Source of the DNA: Welwitschia mirabilis
Lineage: Eukaryota; Gnetophyta; Gnetopsida; Welwitschiales
Assembly (NCBI GenBank): GCA_051453625.1
Contig: JBOZIK010000001.1
Span: forward strand, 241,599,223 to 241,663,222
Length of the DNA stretch: 64,000 nt
Direction of reading: 5' to 3'
The notes beneath the pieces are model-generated. The model was not told the DNA's origin. It did no database searches and worked only from the letters and a program-made list of their open reading frames with translations. The translations under genes and the position numbers were made by a program. This document shows, piece by piece, positions 36,404-49,217 of this stretch (positions within the stretch are counted from its first letter, which is position 1; each line of letters starts with the position of its first letter).

Positions 36404-37193
36404 NNNNNNNNNNNNNNNNNNNNNNNNNNNNNNNNNNNNNNNNNNNNNNNNNNNNNNNNNNNNNNNNNNNNNNNNNNNNNNNNNNNNNNNNNNNNNNNNN
36501 NNNNNNNNNNNNNNNNNNNNNNNNNNNNNNNNNNNNNNNNNNNNNNNNNNNNNNNNNNNNNNNNNNNNNNNNNNNNNNNNNNNNNNNNNNNNNNNNNNNN
36601 NNNNNNNNNNNNNNNNNNNNNNNNNNNNNNNNNNNNNNNNNNNNNNNNNNNNNNNNNNNNNNNNNNNNNNNNNNNNNNNNNNNNNNNNNNNNNNNNNNNN
36701 NNNNNNNNNNNNNNNNNNNNNNNNNNNNNNNNNNNNNNNNNNNNNNNNNNNNNNNNNNNNNNNNNNNNNNNNNNNNNNNNNNNNNNNNNNNNNNNNNNNN
36801 NNNNNNNNNNNNNNNNNNNNNNNNNNNNNNNNNNNNNNNNNNNNNNNNNNNNNNNNNNNNNNNNNNNNNNNNNNNNNNNNNNNNNNNNNNNNNNNNNNNN
36901 NNNNNNNNNNNNNNNNNNNNNNNNNNNNNNNNNNNNNNNNNNNNNNNNNNNNNNNNNNNNNNNNNNNNNNNNNNNNNNNNNNNNNNNNNNNNNNNNNNNN
37001 NNNNNNNNNNNNNNNNNNNNNNNNNNNNNNNNNNNNNNNNNNNNNNNNNNNNNNNNNNNNNNNNNNNNNNNNNNNNNNNNNNNNNNNNNNNNNNNNNNNN
37101 NNNNNNNNNNNNNNNNNNNNNNNNNNNNNNNNNNNNNNNNNNNNNNNNNNNNNNNNNNNNNNNNNNNNNNNNNNNNNNNNNNNNNNNNNNNNN
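36404..37193. other. Assembly gap (790 N)
   Basis: Covers the integrase C-terminus and the first half of the reverse transcriptase. Reading frames drawn across it on either strand are spurious. Confidence 0.99.
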
Positions 37194-37700
37194 TGTAAAA
37201 TAACCACAAGGCTTTACTAATCCTTATAAACTAGAATATGTATACAAACTTAACAAGGCTTTGTATAGGTTAAAACAAGCTCCTCGAGCCTAGTTTAAGA
37301 ATCTTTCTTCCTTTTTACTTTAGCATAGTTTTACTAGAGACTTTATTACTAAAACATTATTTAGAAAATTAGTGAATTATGATTTAATTTTGCTTCAAAT
37401 ATATGTGGATGACATTATTTTTGGATCAACTAATGAAGGTTTATTAAATGATTTTGTAAATCTAATGAGTTCTGCATTTGAAATAAGTATGGTTAAACTA
37501 GTTAACATGTTTTTAGATCTATAAATTCAATAACAGGATAATGGTATCTTCATAAATCAGAAGAAATAATTTTTAAATATTATCAAAAAATTTAAACTTG
37601 AAAATTCCAAGAGTGTGGACTCTTCAATGGCAACTAATATCAAACTTTCTCTTGATGAAGAAGGCAAGGATGTGGACTAAAATTTATATCATAACATTAT
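37194..37700 (+). pseudogene. Sirevirus reverse transcriptase relic
   Basis: Recognisable blocks are LYRLKQAPRA, the polymerase signature YVDDIIFGSTN (about 37,402-37,434, both aspartates intact), FEISM and SVDSSMATNIKLS. The WY of PRAWY reads stop-F, and at least four other stops break the frame. The N-terminal half lies in the preceding gap. Confidence 0.9.
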
Positions 37701-38365
37701 TCGAAGTGTGTTGTATCTAATAGCTAGTCGTCCTAACATAGCATTCAGTGTTGGTTTATGTGTCAGGTATCAAAGTAAATCAAAAGAGTCTCATCTTGCT
37801 ACTGTAAAGAGGGTACTTTACTATGTTAAAGGTACTCTTGATTTTGGTCTATGGTATTCAAGTAATACTTCTCTAAGCTTAATAGGTTATAGTGATGTGG
37901 ACTGGGCTGGATGCAAAGATGATCGAAAGAGCATAAGTGATGGATGTTTTTACTTTGGAAATTGTCTCATAGCTTAGTACAGTAAGAAGCAATGCTTTAT
38001 ATCTCTTTTCATAGTAGAAGCTAAGTACATAGCTACTAGAGCTTGTTACACTCATATGCTCTCGATGAAAGAAACTTTAAAAGACTATGGCCTAGACATC
38101 TCTAAAACTCCTATTCTATGTGATAACTCAAGTGCCATTCAAATCGCTCATAACCCAGTTTAATACACTCGCATCAAGCACATTAATTTTAGGTATCATT
38201 TTATCTGATAATTGATAGAGAAGAAAATTATCATACTTGAATATGTCTGTACTCAAGATCAATTGGCTAATATTTTTATAAAACTTTTATCATCTGATTA
38301 TTTTTCTATACTTCATTATTTTTTGGGTATCATATCTGAGAAAGACTTAAAAAACCTCAGCTAAA
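37701..38365 (+). pseudogene. Sirevirus RNase H relic
   Basis: RNase H would remove the RNA template. The 89-codon open piece (37,708-37,977) gives LIASRPNIAFSVGLCVRYQS, HLATVKRVLYYVKGT and YSDVDWAGCKDDRKS (catalytic Asp present). It continues as YSKKQCF, VEAKYIA (usually EAEYIA), LCDNSSAIQIAHNPV and RIKHINFRYHFI. The Trp before YSKKQ is a stop, as are several later codons. The usual terminal TKPL region reads IKLL. Confidence 0.9.
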
Positions 38366-38937
38366 TATTAGAGTTTAGTTCATGGGTTCAAAACTTTCAT
38401 TGTTATATCAAATTGAACCTCGTTTGACCTCCTCAATCAGTTAAGGTAACCGTAAGTCTATTAGTTTTTCCTATTAAATGTTTTTTCACTTTGGGTTGAC
38501 CAAAACATTTATTTGGATCAACCTCATTTGTCTTAGTTTTTTCTGTCAAACTTTCTCTTAAATGGATCGACTGTCCATGCATATGGGGTCGACCTCATAA
38601 AGGTTCTTTTTCTAGTTAAATCAAGTCAACCACTCTTTTTCTTTAGATTGACTGACTTTGCCTTAACTTTTTCTATCAAATTTTCCTATCATAGGGTTAA
38701 CCGCATTTCTTTTATGGTTGACTTCCATCTTGTTATTTAAATTTTAAAAACTTTATATAAGTTAACTAACCACTTTAATCAGTCACCTGCATTTAAAGTA
38801 GTGCACTATAGAGTTTTAAATCTACCCATCCTTTTCAAATCCTCATTTGTCTTGTTCCATCTTTGTTATTTTCTTTAGCTTCTTTGGCCCACTTTTCTCC
38901 TCTTTGATATTTTTTTCACTTTATATCTAGTCTTCAA
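38366..38937 (+). other. Spacer between RNase H and env-like region, decamer-rich
   Basis: Non-coding. From 38,420 to 38,720 it repeats words such as ggttgacc, gtcgacct and gatcaacc every 30-50 bases, the same theme as the decamers in the LTRs. Spacing is irregular. Confidence 0.6.
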
Positions 38938-39843
38938 ATGGCTTCCTAGTAGTCTAGAGAGGGTTCTAAAAAGATAAGAAAGAAGTCAGCTTTCAAACCT
39001 TCAAGCTACATTTTTGCCAGAATGAGCATAGAGTAGATAGAGCATTTTGAGAAAAATTTTAAATCCAATCCTATTGCAATGAAGAAAATATGTGAACCTT
39101 TGCAGTTCCTCAGTTTGAAGAAAGTCTAGAATCTCCTTTGGTTACTAGATTATTATATTCAAATGCCCATTTTAATGCTTCTCATTCCATCTTTATCACA
39201 TCTGTCTTTGGCCATAAGATGCACATCACTACTGATCTAATAGATTCCCTCACTCAGTTATCTCAAGGGAACATGTGATAATATTGGCCCATGACCAAAT
39301 CTTTTAAAGAAAAAAAGCTGTCACTCAGCATGTGTATGGCACATTTCTCACCTAGAAGAAGACCCTCAAATCTTTTTAATTTCTTCCTAGGTTTTATCTT
39401 CTACACTTGATTCTTTCATATAATTTCCTTCTTATTGCCAAGAACAGAGATGAACTCTTTAACTATGAAGTCTTCCTTCTTTACTAGTTGGATGGAGACA
39501 TAACATCAATGCTCTTGGAATTATGCTTAAGCACATAGTAAACTAGCTTTAGCCTTACAAGAGGCATTCCTTGCTACATCCCTTTCTTATTACTCAGATT
39601 TGTTGATACTTTGAAATTTTGCATCTTGCTAGGCAGGAGGTTCAGAAGCCCATGGGGTCCATTGATCATGTCATGCTCTCCAGGATGAACATCTTTGATG
39701 AGCCTACTACTCCTTCTAGGCCCAAGGTCAAGGCCTCTCACACTCCAGTGATCCTTCTTGTTTTGTATCCCCTCGATTCTTGCACTTAGCATATCAAGTC
39801 TATACTTATCATCAATGGTACTCTAGTAGTTAACACTTCTTAG
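38938..39843 (+). pseudogene. Sirevirus env-like region relic
   Basis: An extra ORF after RNase H is typical of Sireviruses; its role is unproven. From ATG 38,938 the frame reads MAS, two stops, then REGSKKIRKKSAFKPSSYIF, IEHFEKNF and ICEPLQFLSL. Later parts are shifted. A less AT-rich 3' part (39,650-39,790) encodes PMGSIDHVMLSRMNIFDEP, then TPSRPKVKASHTP. The basic Ser/Lys-rich N-terminus and the Pro-rich C-terminus fit the plant env-like group, but no transmembrane segment or cleavage site can be shown. Confidence 0.6.
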
Positions 39844-39937
39844 AATAAGGGTGTTTAGTTTTTTGAAGGATCATATTTTGATTGATTTTTCCCTTCTCTC
39901 TTTCTCATGTTGTACTCCATGTGCTTGATTTCATCAT

Positions 39938-40211
39938 AAATGGGGAGAATAAATTGTGTTTTTCTTAAATGTATTTTTTGTAAAAGTTAATGTCAAATGT
40001 AATCTTTCAGTTGTATCTCAAATTCTGATCTTTTGGTTAATACAAGATGTGTCTTTATACCAATGAAAATCTCTTTTGAGTAAGCTATTTTTTACCTATG
40101 TTTCTCTAGTAAAACTCATCTTAATTTAACTTGGTTACCAATTTACTTTATTAAAGGGGAACATGCACTTTAAAATATTATTTTTCCTTATTCAATAACA
40201 AATGAGGATTT
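39938..40211 (+). promoter_or_regulatory. Multiple polypurine-like tracts before 3' LTR
   Basis: Three purine-rich motifs occur upstream of the 3' LTR: aaatggggagaataaa at 39,938-39,953, ttaaaggggaaca at 40,151-40,163, and caaatgaggatt directly at the LTR edge. Repeated polypurine tracts are a described feature of Sireviruses. The one at the LTR edge would prime plus-strand synthesis. Confidence 0.6.
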
Positions 40212-41483
40212 TGTTGAGAACCTATTTTCATTGATTAATTAATGAATTTTTGTGGAGATAGTTATTTTGCAAAGATTTTCTAGTACCAGGTGACTACTAA
40301 AGATATCTCGGTCGCCAACCTATTATTTGAAAATACACTAAGTAACATGTGAATAACTATAAGTAAAAGATCAAGTGACTGGACTATCAGTAAGGTCAAA
40401 TTGCTTCAGGCCTAAGTGACCATGGTTATAAGTAGGAACGACCGAACTGCTAATTAGATGAAGACTAGTTCCAGCATGGATGACAGTGTATATCCAGTGG
40501 GATGACTGATTGTTAAGCTTGTTATAGACTGAGATAATAGAGGGTGACCAATAATCTTGTCAAGGATGACCAAACTGCATTTGATAATTTTCATCCAACT
40601 AATATTGAACGCGATCAAAGACATAAGTAAGGGTGACCGATTACTACCCAGATAAGAAATGATCATAATAAGGTTGATCCACTTTTAAAGTGCAAGCCAC
40701 TACAACAAATCCAACTCCTTATCTATGTGAGGACAACTAGATGTTCTGAAGTAGCATTGTTAAAACTGAATCTAGCAAGGGTAACCTAATGTTTCTATAA
40801 GGGTGATCTAATTAGTAGACCATCAAATCTTAGTCAAGCAAGAACAACCTAATAAATTGATAAGGGCAACCAAATGCTAGGGAAACTAAGATTCTTATGA
40901 GATCAACCCAATGTGTTCTAAATATAACCATTATACTTTCACTGTTTACCAAAAAAGTTTAAACTAGATTCCAACTATCTACTTATACTCTTTAAATAAC
41001 TATTTTTTAGTTGCTCTATTTAAGTACCTCCTTCTTAATAGTGAAGGTGGATAATAGAGACAATACATCCATCATTATTACAAGTTCTGTGTGCACTATA
41101 CTTTAAATATTGTGAGATCAGAATTCTCTTAGATTTTCTCTCTTCTTCATATCTATCTTATTAAACCTTGCTTTGCATTTATACCTATCGATCATAATTG
41201 TGCATGTGTGCACCTTGCTTAAATCTATTCTTCTATGGTTATGGATTAGCCATAAAATCCATGATAAGTGTATAGTTTTCTGATGAGCCTAAAAAATAAC
41301 TTTTGAGGTTAATCCAAGCTAGCTAGAGACATGGTGTTTAAGAGCTGAAGGGTGGTGACTATCCACCATTAAAAACATTTTGCTATCTTTTTTGATGAGT
41401 TTCTCTTTATTTGTAGGTCTTCAAGATGGACAGATATTTTATTATGGCCTATTCACCCCACTCTAGGATCAATCTATTCTTCA
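40212..41483 (+). repeat. Sirevirus 3' LTR
   Basis: Begins TGTTGAGAACCTATT and ends aatctattcttca, so TG...CA is kept. Full-length match to 32,025-33,286, with mostly C-to-T and G-to-A differences and small indels (for example a 27-base-scale insertion near 41,310). It carries the same spaced GGTGACTGAA-like decamers. Confidence 0.9.
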
Positions 41484-43904
41484 AGTGTATTAAGTAATTA
41501 CATTTACTCTAAGTAAATGTCTTATCATCATGTGATTCTATGGGTACTTAACCACTAGAAATTATTAGAATGATGGGATACTACCTGCATATAGAAATAG
41601 CTCTATAACTAAGATGATCATATAGGAAGAAATATAGATATAAAATCCAACTATGATAATTTGTATTCCATGTGATGGTATCCTTACTAGGTCTTCCTCC
41701 AAAGTGAATTGAACCCATATACTCCCACTAAGATAATCATGTATTGATGGTAGCTTATAATTCTAGTGAAGAACACTTTGTCACTGCATATAAACAACAA
41801 TATACAAATCATAAATTAGTAAAATATTCATTTTCAATTATAAAATTGAATAATATAAAGTGTAAGAAAAGAAATGTGATAGTCCATCCTATAAAACATG
41901 ATGAAAGTATGTGCTAGTTATATATGATATCTAATAAAAGAAGGGTAAGTTAAAACATTATTCATAAGTATATGTTATGTAATAATAAGAAAAAATTTTA
42001 TATCTCCTTAAAATATCTTTTAATATATGATGATATGTTGTTATTAAGTGAAAACATTAGAATTTATAATGACCTATTCCATTCTATAAAAGTTGATTTA
42101 AATTTAATTCCAAATAAATTTGGTACATATTTTAAAAAATTTCACATGTAGTTAACTTACAACTACCAAAAGATCTAGGAAAATCCTAAGAATGTTTTAG
42201 AAAAATATTATCCTTTTAAACATATTTCATTTTATAGGAAATCATTTGATTTGCAAGTTTTCTTCTTATATGTTTTCTTTTGTTTTTAAAAGAATACAAC
42301 ATAAGGTCCTTAATAAAATGGATATTAGAGTTTTATGCCATATTTAGCTAAGCTATCTTTTTCTTTTTTTTGGTTAAATTCTAACTATGTCAAAAAATGG
42401 TTTTGCAGGCCTATGCTTCATCCCATTCTTGTTTGTTAGTTGTATACCCTTGTTTATCATCTCTTAATCATGTATATCTCTGATTGCATGTGTGTTTGAG
42501 CTCATACATTAATTGTAATTTATTTTATAAGAACTATTATGTCTATATTTACTTTAGTGAGCTTTAGAAGTTTAATGTTAAGAAGTAAATCCAGATCCTT
42601 TACCTTTTTCTCATAGTTTTATCCCATGTTAGTTTTAGAAATTTCTATTGAAAGGTCTATTTGTGGTTTGGTTATGTTCTAATTAATTAATTCAACATCA
42701 ATCCTCCTTGTGGATTCTTATCTTTAATATGAATAATTGTTATATCAGTTTGTCTTAGGTATTATGTTTTTTACATTAAGGATGTAATCATAAGGTACGT
42801 TTATCCTTTATAAATTAGATTTGATGTTTAGTTTCATAGTTTATATTTGATATTTCCATTTTTATCTAATAAAATTTCAAAAGCTATATGATACTGAATT
42901 CTATAATTTTTACATATTGCTTAATGTGACTATTTATAGTCATTTGCCACCATGTGTAGCAAATGTTCTTAGGCTACTAATAGATTACTTTAAGAGTTAT
43001 GTACTTTCTCCTTTGAAAACTAACCTATATCCTACTGCATGAACACTTCTTATCTCAATAATAGATGGTGAGTTAATGCTAAAGCTATAAAACATATTTT
43101 TCTAGTTTTGCACTTGTTTATTCTTATATTATTATAATGATTTTCAAGTACCTATTTTGTTATTTGGCAATGGGTAATGAACATCACACATGATTACATT
43201 TGTGTTAAATTTTCTTCATTAATTTATGCTAATTAGTATTCATTAAAATGAATTAATACCTAGAAAGATTGTAATCATAATATGTAATTAAATTGATTTA
43301 TCAGTGTAGTTTTTATAGTATTCTAAATTGCTAATTTTATGATGTAAGTCGACTATATTTTATTAGACTTAAGTGATAAGGCTTTATGCCTCTTTTGTCA
43401 TTAAGTTATGCTTGATATCATTACATTCTAAGAAAATCTTTAAATTTTATTTTTTAGTTTGGTCTCATTTTCTTCTTGATATTTGAACCTATCATACTTA
43501 AGTTGGAGTTATTATGATCATCTTTTATTGATACTCTTACATATTTTTCCCTAGCTTTCCTATGCCATACAAATTTTATTGTGTTTGTTTATTCTAGGTT
43601 TTCTTTTATGTAACTTTGATTATATTTCATTATTATATAACATTACTTTCACTAGCTAATCCTTAGTGTGTGTTTTTGGCTAGATATGTTTTTCTATAGT
43701 TTTTTGAAGTCCTCTCTTATTGAATAATATTATGTTATTTACTTTTTATGATAGTACATATATTATTTTGATTACATATGTATATGTAAAATAAAAGGAT
43801 TAATCCATTTATAGTAATGAAAGACATCATACTAACTTCCTCATAGGTTTCTTGGTCTAGAATTGAAGTGTTTCTTCTAGGTGGATTAAGATGTCTTATG
43901 AGTA
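41484..43904. other. No recognisable gene
   Basis: AT-rich, stop-dense DNA downstream of the Sirevirus. No motif or repeat was recognised. Confidence 0.4.
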
Positions 43905-44125
43905 TTTGATTCATGATTTTTGCTACATTGTGGAAGGAATTCAGGTCTATTCCAAGAGATGTTATTCAGGATAGATTAGTGTTGCAATTTAAAAGTATAA
44001 ACATTATAGAAAAAGCCAAGAATTATATCTTTCTATGGATTCTTTATCACAAAGTGATTTTATCTTCAGAAAGTTTGAAGAAAAATGGTATACAATGGAC
44101 TAAGAAAATTTGTTTATGTAATTAA
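43905..44125 (+). pseudogene. LINE-type RT zinc-binding (zf-RVT) relic
   Basis: A 70-codon open piece includes KAKNYIFLWILYHKVILSS, then ESLKKNGIQW and a final CLC. The spacing resembles the zinc-binding domain that follows reverse transcriptase in plant L1-type LINEs (K-x-P-xx-x-x-FLWLLLH-xx-L-T, then W-x-x-x-C-xx-C). Only the first cysteine pair region is present, and no RT palm is seen upstream. It could also be a fortuitous match. Confidence 0.4.
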
Positions 44126-46589
44126 GAAAAGAATATCATATTTTATATATTTAATAAATGTCTTTATTTTTATCACATTAAGAGGATTGAATAGTAAAAT
44201 AATTATATCTATAATGGAATGTCATGACAAGATGAATGAAAAGTAATAGTTAAAACGTTTGGTACTTTCTTAATATCTGAGTGATCTAATCTAATACTTA
44301 AAATAGGGCCTAAATTTATTAAGATAAAATATAGTGTGCAATATTGGTTATTAGAAATTTATAGTCAATAACTATAGTATTATTTTATAGGTAAGAATAA
44401 TAAAAGGTACTAGATAAACAAAAATAATTTTATAGGTATTTTTTGATATTTTCAAATTTTATGAAATAATTACTTTCGATTTTAATCTCACATGAACAAA
44501 TTTTATCAAGTAAATTTCTAATTCTAAAGATGTTTTAGGGAATGGCATGATCTTTATAAATGAAATGTACTTATTTATTAGATCCTTCTATTAATATCTA
44601 CTCCAAGTTACTTAGAACATTTTATTTCAATGGAGTATATTCCTCTTTTAATTAGATTTTTTATTCAAAGTGAATAGTTTTTAAGATTAATATCCAAGTT
44701 ATATCAAACATTATTGAGATTCCTTGTTATAATACAACTATTTTTTGACTTTAGCTAGTAGTCCTATAAGTCATATGAATAAATATGAATTAACTAGGGC
44801 TTCCAATGGAATACATGTTAGGTGCATGTATACTAATCTTGCTAGATTCCCCATTGAATTCTATAAAATTCTTCATTTGGCATTCATTTATAATCTAATT
44901 CCTAAGTAGGGATGGATTTTATTTAATGATAAGTAATATGTTTTTTTTTATGCTTCAAGATTAAGATAAATCCTTTAAAGATACTATGAAACATGGCTAC
45001 TCGCTTGCAACAAATTAATGTTTCTTCAATGGCATTTGGCAATTTTATTTTTCTTCTTCATTTTAAGTTTCTAATAATAACATGGAAATTAAGCTCATAC
45101 TTATAACATAGTTGGATTAAACAACTTTAAGTAGGATGAATTTTTTTTAAGAAGTGTATCTTAAGTATTGGTAAAAAAATGAAAATATCTACTAGTAGTC
45201 TTAAGATTTTTAAGCCATCTAATATGGTGCTAACACATTCAAAAAGAATAATTATCACAACATTAAGATCAAGAAGAAACTCATAGAATAGGAAGATAGT
45301 TTCTTCTACTTTTGATTCTCATCATTATGTAGTATAATCTAGCTATTTAGAAGACTCTTATTGATTTTTCTTTATTGTACTTCTTATATGTTTATCTGAT
45401 TCTTTCTTCCCTTTTTAAGTTTTGGCTATTATCTTATGTTTTCTAATAATGTGATTTTTTTTTCATGATATTATTTTATGCTAGATGTTATAATATATTA
45501 ACATTAATAATGTGTAAACAAAAACCTTAAAGTAAGCATTATGTAATCTTCAAGATTTGTAATTATTTATAAGAAATATTAGTATTGAATTTTATGTAGT
45601 GTATTATGTTTGTAAATTTCTTTAGATAATTTGCATTTTATACAATAATATGTTATTATTCTAGTATTATTATTATAATAGTTTCATAAGGTAATGTTTG
45701 AACAAATTCATTAGATATAATAATACTTTCAACCTCTAGGTAATGCTTTATGTGATAACTGAGGTTTGACAATGATTTATAAATTGAAACACTTAGATAC
45801 ATTGTCAAAATTCACAAAGGGTAAAATTTAATTTAAATTTTATATATTTATTATTTTTCAATAGATTAAACTAGAATGCTAATACTTATTACAACATAAT
45901 ATTTGTAATGTTTATGAGTCCACAACATACATCACATATGTCATGCATACCATTTACATTTTGTAACATTCTAATTTTTAACCAAAAACTATGAATGTTA
46001 CTATGATATCAAAATGTAATGTCCTTAACATATACTATTAGGAATATGCATTAATTATAAATTATCATTATAAATAAAAATTTTAATGTTATGTCAAAGT
46101 AACCAATAATAACCATTATTATCCTTTAAAGATTTATTTAGAATATAGCTTAGAAATAATCCTATTGAATGTTGCTTCCTTTCTAACCAAGGCATAGCCT
46201 ATGCAATTTACTTAATTAAATTATTTTAAGCTTTATATCAAGAGTGCAATGGCTAAAAGACTATTATCTTACTACTTTCGCTTTATATATATATATATAT
46301 GAATTAAAAGAATGAGTAAGGATATGAATCTTTCAAATAAACATAAGACAAATAATATAAGTTCATATAGTGCATGTACTTAATTTCATGATGGTCCAAG
46401 ACACAAATACAGATAGTCAACTAGTAACACACAACCTAAATACAAATTTTATTATAAATAAAAGGCTACCAATTTTTGTAAATAAAAGTCAATTATAAGA
46501 TATAACAATATAACAAATTCTATTATAGAATAAATCACTTTATTTAACATTGTTAAAGCACAATCTAGATAATAAATATTTTATTTCCA
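44126..46589. other. No recognisable gene
   Basis: AT-rich with short open frames. Contains a (TA)n run at 46,284-46,300. Nothing coding recognised. Confidence 0.4.
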
Positions 46590-48115
46590 CATGCCCTCCT
46601 TAGTAAGATAATTAGCTTTTACTATGCTCCATTTGAACACTTATTTAACCTAAAATAGTATGGAGTGAGAACTATGAATCATCACAGTCCTTAGTATAGT
46701 CCAAGTAAGGCAAATATTAAAGTATGAAGAATCTCAAAAGATAAGATAGATTAAGATAAGACAGAATAAAGACTCCAAATGATCAAGCATTATATTTTCA
46801 TGAAAATAAAAATGAGACTAATCAATTTTATCATATAATTTACCACTACCTCATTTGGTGATATCTAATTTTTATTTATCCATTGCCTCAATTAGTTTTC
46901 TATGGATCATTATTCCTGCTGCCTCATTTAGTAATTTGTGGTCTTATTTTTATATTTTCACTGCCTTATTAGATGATTTATGGATTATCATTTCCATTGC
47001 CTCATATGGTGATTTGTAGGTTTTCCATATTCTATTACCTCATTCATTGATTTGTGAATTTATTCTTTCCACAACCTTATTTAGAAATCTATGGATTTTC
47101 ATATTCCACTGCCTCATTTGGCAATCTATGAAATTCTCATTTTCATGAAGAAGACTTTGAAGTTATAAAAAGACATGTTTTATCAATAAGAGATGAGGTT
47201 TATGTTCATAATCTTAACTTTTAAAGTATTGAGGATATTCACATTCAAATGAAATAGCATTTTTTAGTCATAGAATAAAACAGTATTCATATAAACATTT
47301 TAGGAGTATCGATTATACAAGAACAACTTTCAAGAATAAACAAAATAAACAAGGAAAGAACTTGGATCAAATGAAAATATACAAAAGGATCATAGAAAAA
47401 GAATCCCAAATCACACAAAATATGCAATAAGAAGAATCCAAAATCATTTAACTAAGAAATAAGATTAATAAGCATTATAGGCTACATAAACAAATAACAA
47501 ATATAGATCTTATTTAAAAAGAAATACTATGTTATAAAAGAAGAGAGAAATAATTTAATAGATCTATGCAAGGTATGTAAGAAAAAAATTGTAAGAAAAC
47601 ATTTGTAAGAAAACATAGGATTATACAAAGTATTTAAGGCAAATCCTAGAACATACCAAAAAAAAATCATACTCAAAATAAAAGTAATAGTAGAACCATA
47701 TAAAAAGACAAGAAGATCATAGTAGTCATGTGAAATGTACAAGAAGTCTAAGGCATAAAAAATTCAATATATAGAACCATACAATAAATAAAAAAAATAC
47801 CATAGGACCGTATCCATGATTTCACATGAATTTTTCCAAGCTTTAAGATTGATATGCCAAAGCTCCAAAGACTCCAAGATTCCAAACACTTACAAATTTT
47901 CAAAGTTCTAAGGTAGGTGGTTTCAAATAATTCAATACTAGAGGACCTTAAAAATAATAAGATTAAGGAGAAAAGAGACCCTATTTATAATGAGATGAAG
48001 GAATTCAAAAGGTATTGGGAATTTCCAGGGACACATACAAGCCACTACTATTCTTGGAAAATAGTTATGATTCCCTAACCCCCTATCATTACTTTGCCTG
48101 ACCACTAGGTACATT
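46590..48115 (-). repeat. Family-C repeat, left arm of a long inverted repeat
   Basis: On the minus strand this segment matches 49,985-50,945 on the plus strand. Landmarks shared in order: a phrase of the type cctagtggtcag (48,100) / cccagtggctag (49,998); a TATA-like TATAAATAGGG (47,990-47,999 minus; 50,092-50,102 plus); cttggagtctttggagcttt (about 47,850-47,880) against cttggagct-n-aggagctttgg (50,152-50,180); gatacggt/gatacggg; a minisatellite with core aatgaggcagtgga; and cttatcttaatctatcttat. An LTR-like unit is plausible, but TG/CA ends and a primer site were not found. Confidence 0.65.
46841..47130 (-). repeat. Minisatellite, about 38-bp unit, 8 units
   Basis: The core ccactgcctcatttgg (minus strand: ccaaatgaggcagtgg) recurs at about 46,846, 46,885, 46,921, 46,963, 46,999, 47,037, 47,075 and 47,111, that is every 36-42 bases. 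Between cores, variants of gatctatggat are conserved. The right arm has only about four units. Confidence 0.85.
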
Positions 48116-48405
48116 TAATATTTTGTCCTAATAATAGCAAGTGCTCACTATGCCAAGTAGCCATGAAAAACATGCCTCCATCATTAATGCATAAGTTACA
48201 TAAATCAATAAGTTCTTGGCATTTTCTAAAATAAGCATAAAGAAGATAATTCTTAATCAAATAATGTCTTTCTATTTGTAAAAAAGCCATAGGATGATTG
48301 GTATTTACTCTAATAAGCCCTCCAAAGGAAAGTTTTAAATTTTTGAAAACACCACTACTTGCAATTATTAAGAAAAAAATCAAGATGAGATTTTGTCACA
48401 TATAA

Positions 48406-48464
48406 NNNNNNNNNNNNNNNNNNNNNNNNNNNNNNNNNNNNNNNNNNNNNNNNNNNNNNNNNNN
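48406..48464. other. Assembly gap (59 N)
   Basis: Between the left arm of the inverted repeat and the AT microsatellite. No duplicated flank noticed. Confidence 0.99.
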
Positions 48465-48620
48465 ATTGGTATAACTTTATGTTGCACTACCAAAATAAAA
48501 TATTAAAATAAGAAAACATGATGCATTCTAATAATGATAGCCATTACAAAAGTCTTTGGTATGCATTGAAATGCAGAAATATACTAATCATGATACATTA
48601 AATGCAATAGTTTCAAAATA

Positions 48621-48623
<3 letters not shown>

Positions 48624-48667
<44 letters not shown>
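48624..48667. repeat. (AT)n microsatellite, 44 bases
   Basis: Perfect alternating TA. It lies close to a 100-N gap and probably contributed to the break in assembly. Confidence 0.97.
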
Positions 48668-48671
<4 letters not shown>

Positions 48672-48698
48672 CTAATTTATATACTAAAGAAAAAAAAT

Positions 48699-48798
48699 NN
48701 NNNNNNNNNNNNNNNNNNNNNNNNNNNNNNNNNNNNNNNNNNNNNNNNNNNNNNNNNNNNNNNNNNNNNNNNNNNNNNNNNNNNNNNNNNNNNNNNNN
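48699..48798. other. Assembly gap (100 N)
   Basis: Default-size gap. The family-B LTR fragment begins immediately to its right, so the missing left part of that LTR may be here, or the join may be wrong. Confidence 0.97.
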
Positions 48799-49217
48799 CA
48801 TTGCTATTTCATTTCAATTTTATATTGCATTTTCCATATTCTATTTGACATATCTCATAGTTCACATTGGTTGGAAACAAGTAAGGAACTCTTCTTAATT
48901 GACTTGAATTATAGAGAGCTAGTTGTTGTGATAGGAGGACTAGAGTCCAAATAAAACTTATTCCATTATACTCCATTCCATTATATTTCATCTTTCATCT
49001 TGCATTGCATTTTGTATTATTGTTTACTTTAGGTTATTTAAAGATAAAAGACCAAAATACTTTTGAAAATAAATTATCCAACTCTAAGCCTAGTGCCTTC
49101 CTTGGGATTATAACATTTAGGTTAACTCTTTTCTATATTAGTGTGTGTTTTTTGTAAGTATCTTGATTTCAAATTTACCTAAACTTCTGAAGGATTTTAT
49201 AAATTCACACCATAATA
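48799..49217 (+). mobile_element. Family-B LTR fragment, copy 3 (3' part)
   Basis: The last about 420 bases of a family-B LTR. Shared with copies 1 and 2 are a ccattatatttcat-rich stretch, ttaactcttttctatattagtgtgtgt (compare 30,584 and 62,504), tttacctaa and a final CACACCATAATA (compare GCACCGCAACA). A few bases later atggtatcaat could be a decayed primer site of the TGGCATCA type. The upstream part is cut off by the gap. Confidence 0.55.

Larger units (their letters stand above)
32025..41483 (+). mobile_element. Sirevirus-type Ty1/copia retrotransposon, decayed
   Basis: A full-length element of 9,459 bases including 890 N. In order it has a 5' LTR, initiator-tRNA-Met primer site, gag with a coiled-coil tail, protease, integrase, RT and RNase H (copia order), an env-like region, several polypurine-like tracts and a 3' LTR. 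The extra ORF after RNase H, the long lysine-rich gag tail and the repeated polypurine motifs are Sirevirus hallmarks. Stops and shifts occur in every gene. The LTRs still resemble each other well, about 90 percent by eye over the first 95 bases. The bases flanking the two LTR ends do not form a matching target-site duplication. Confidence 0.9.

Noticed and set aside
36347-37220. Frames of about 270-290 codons on both strands
   Set aside because: They span the 790-N gap and contain only a few real codons; the true content is the missing integrase/RT part of the Sirevirus.
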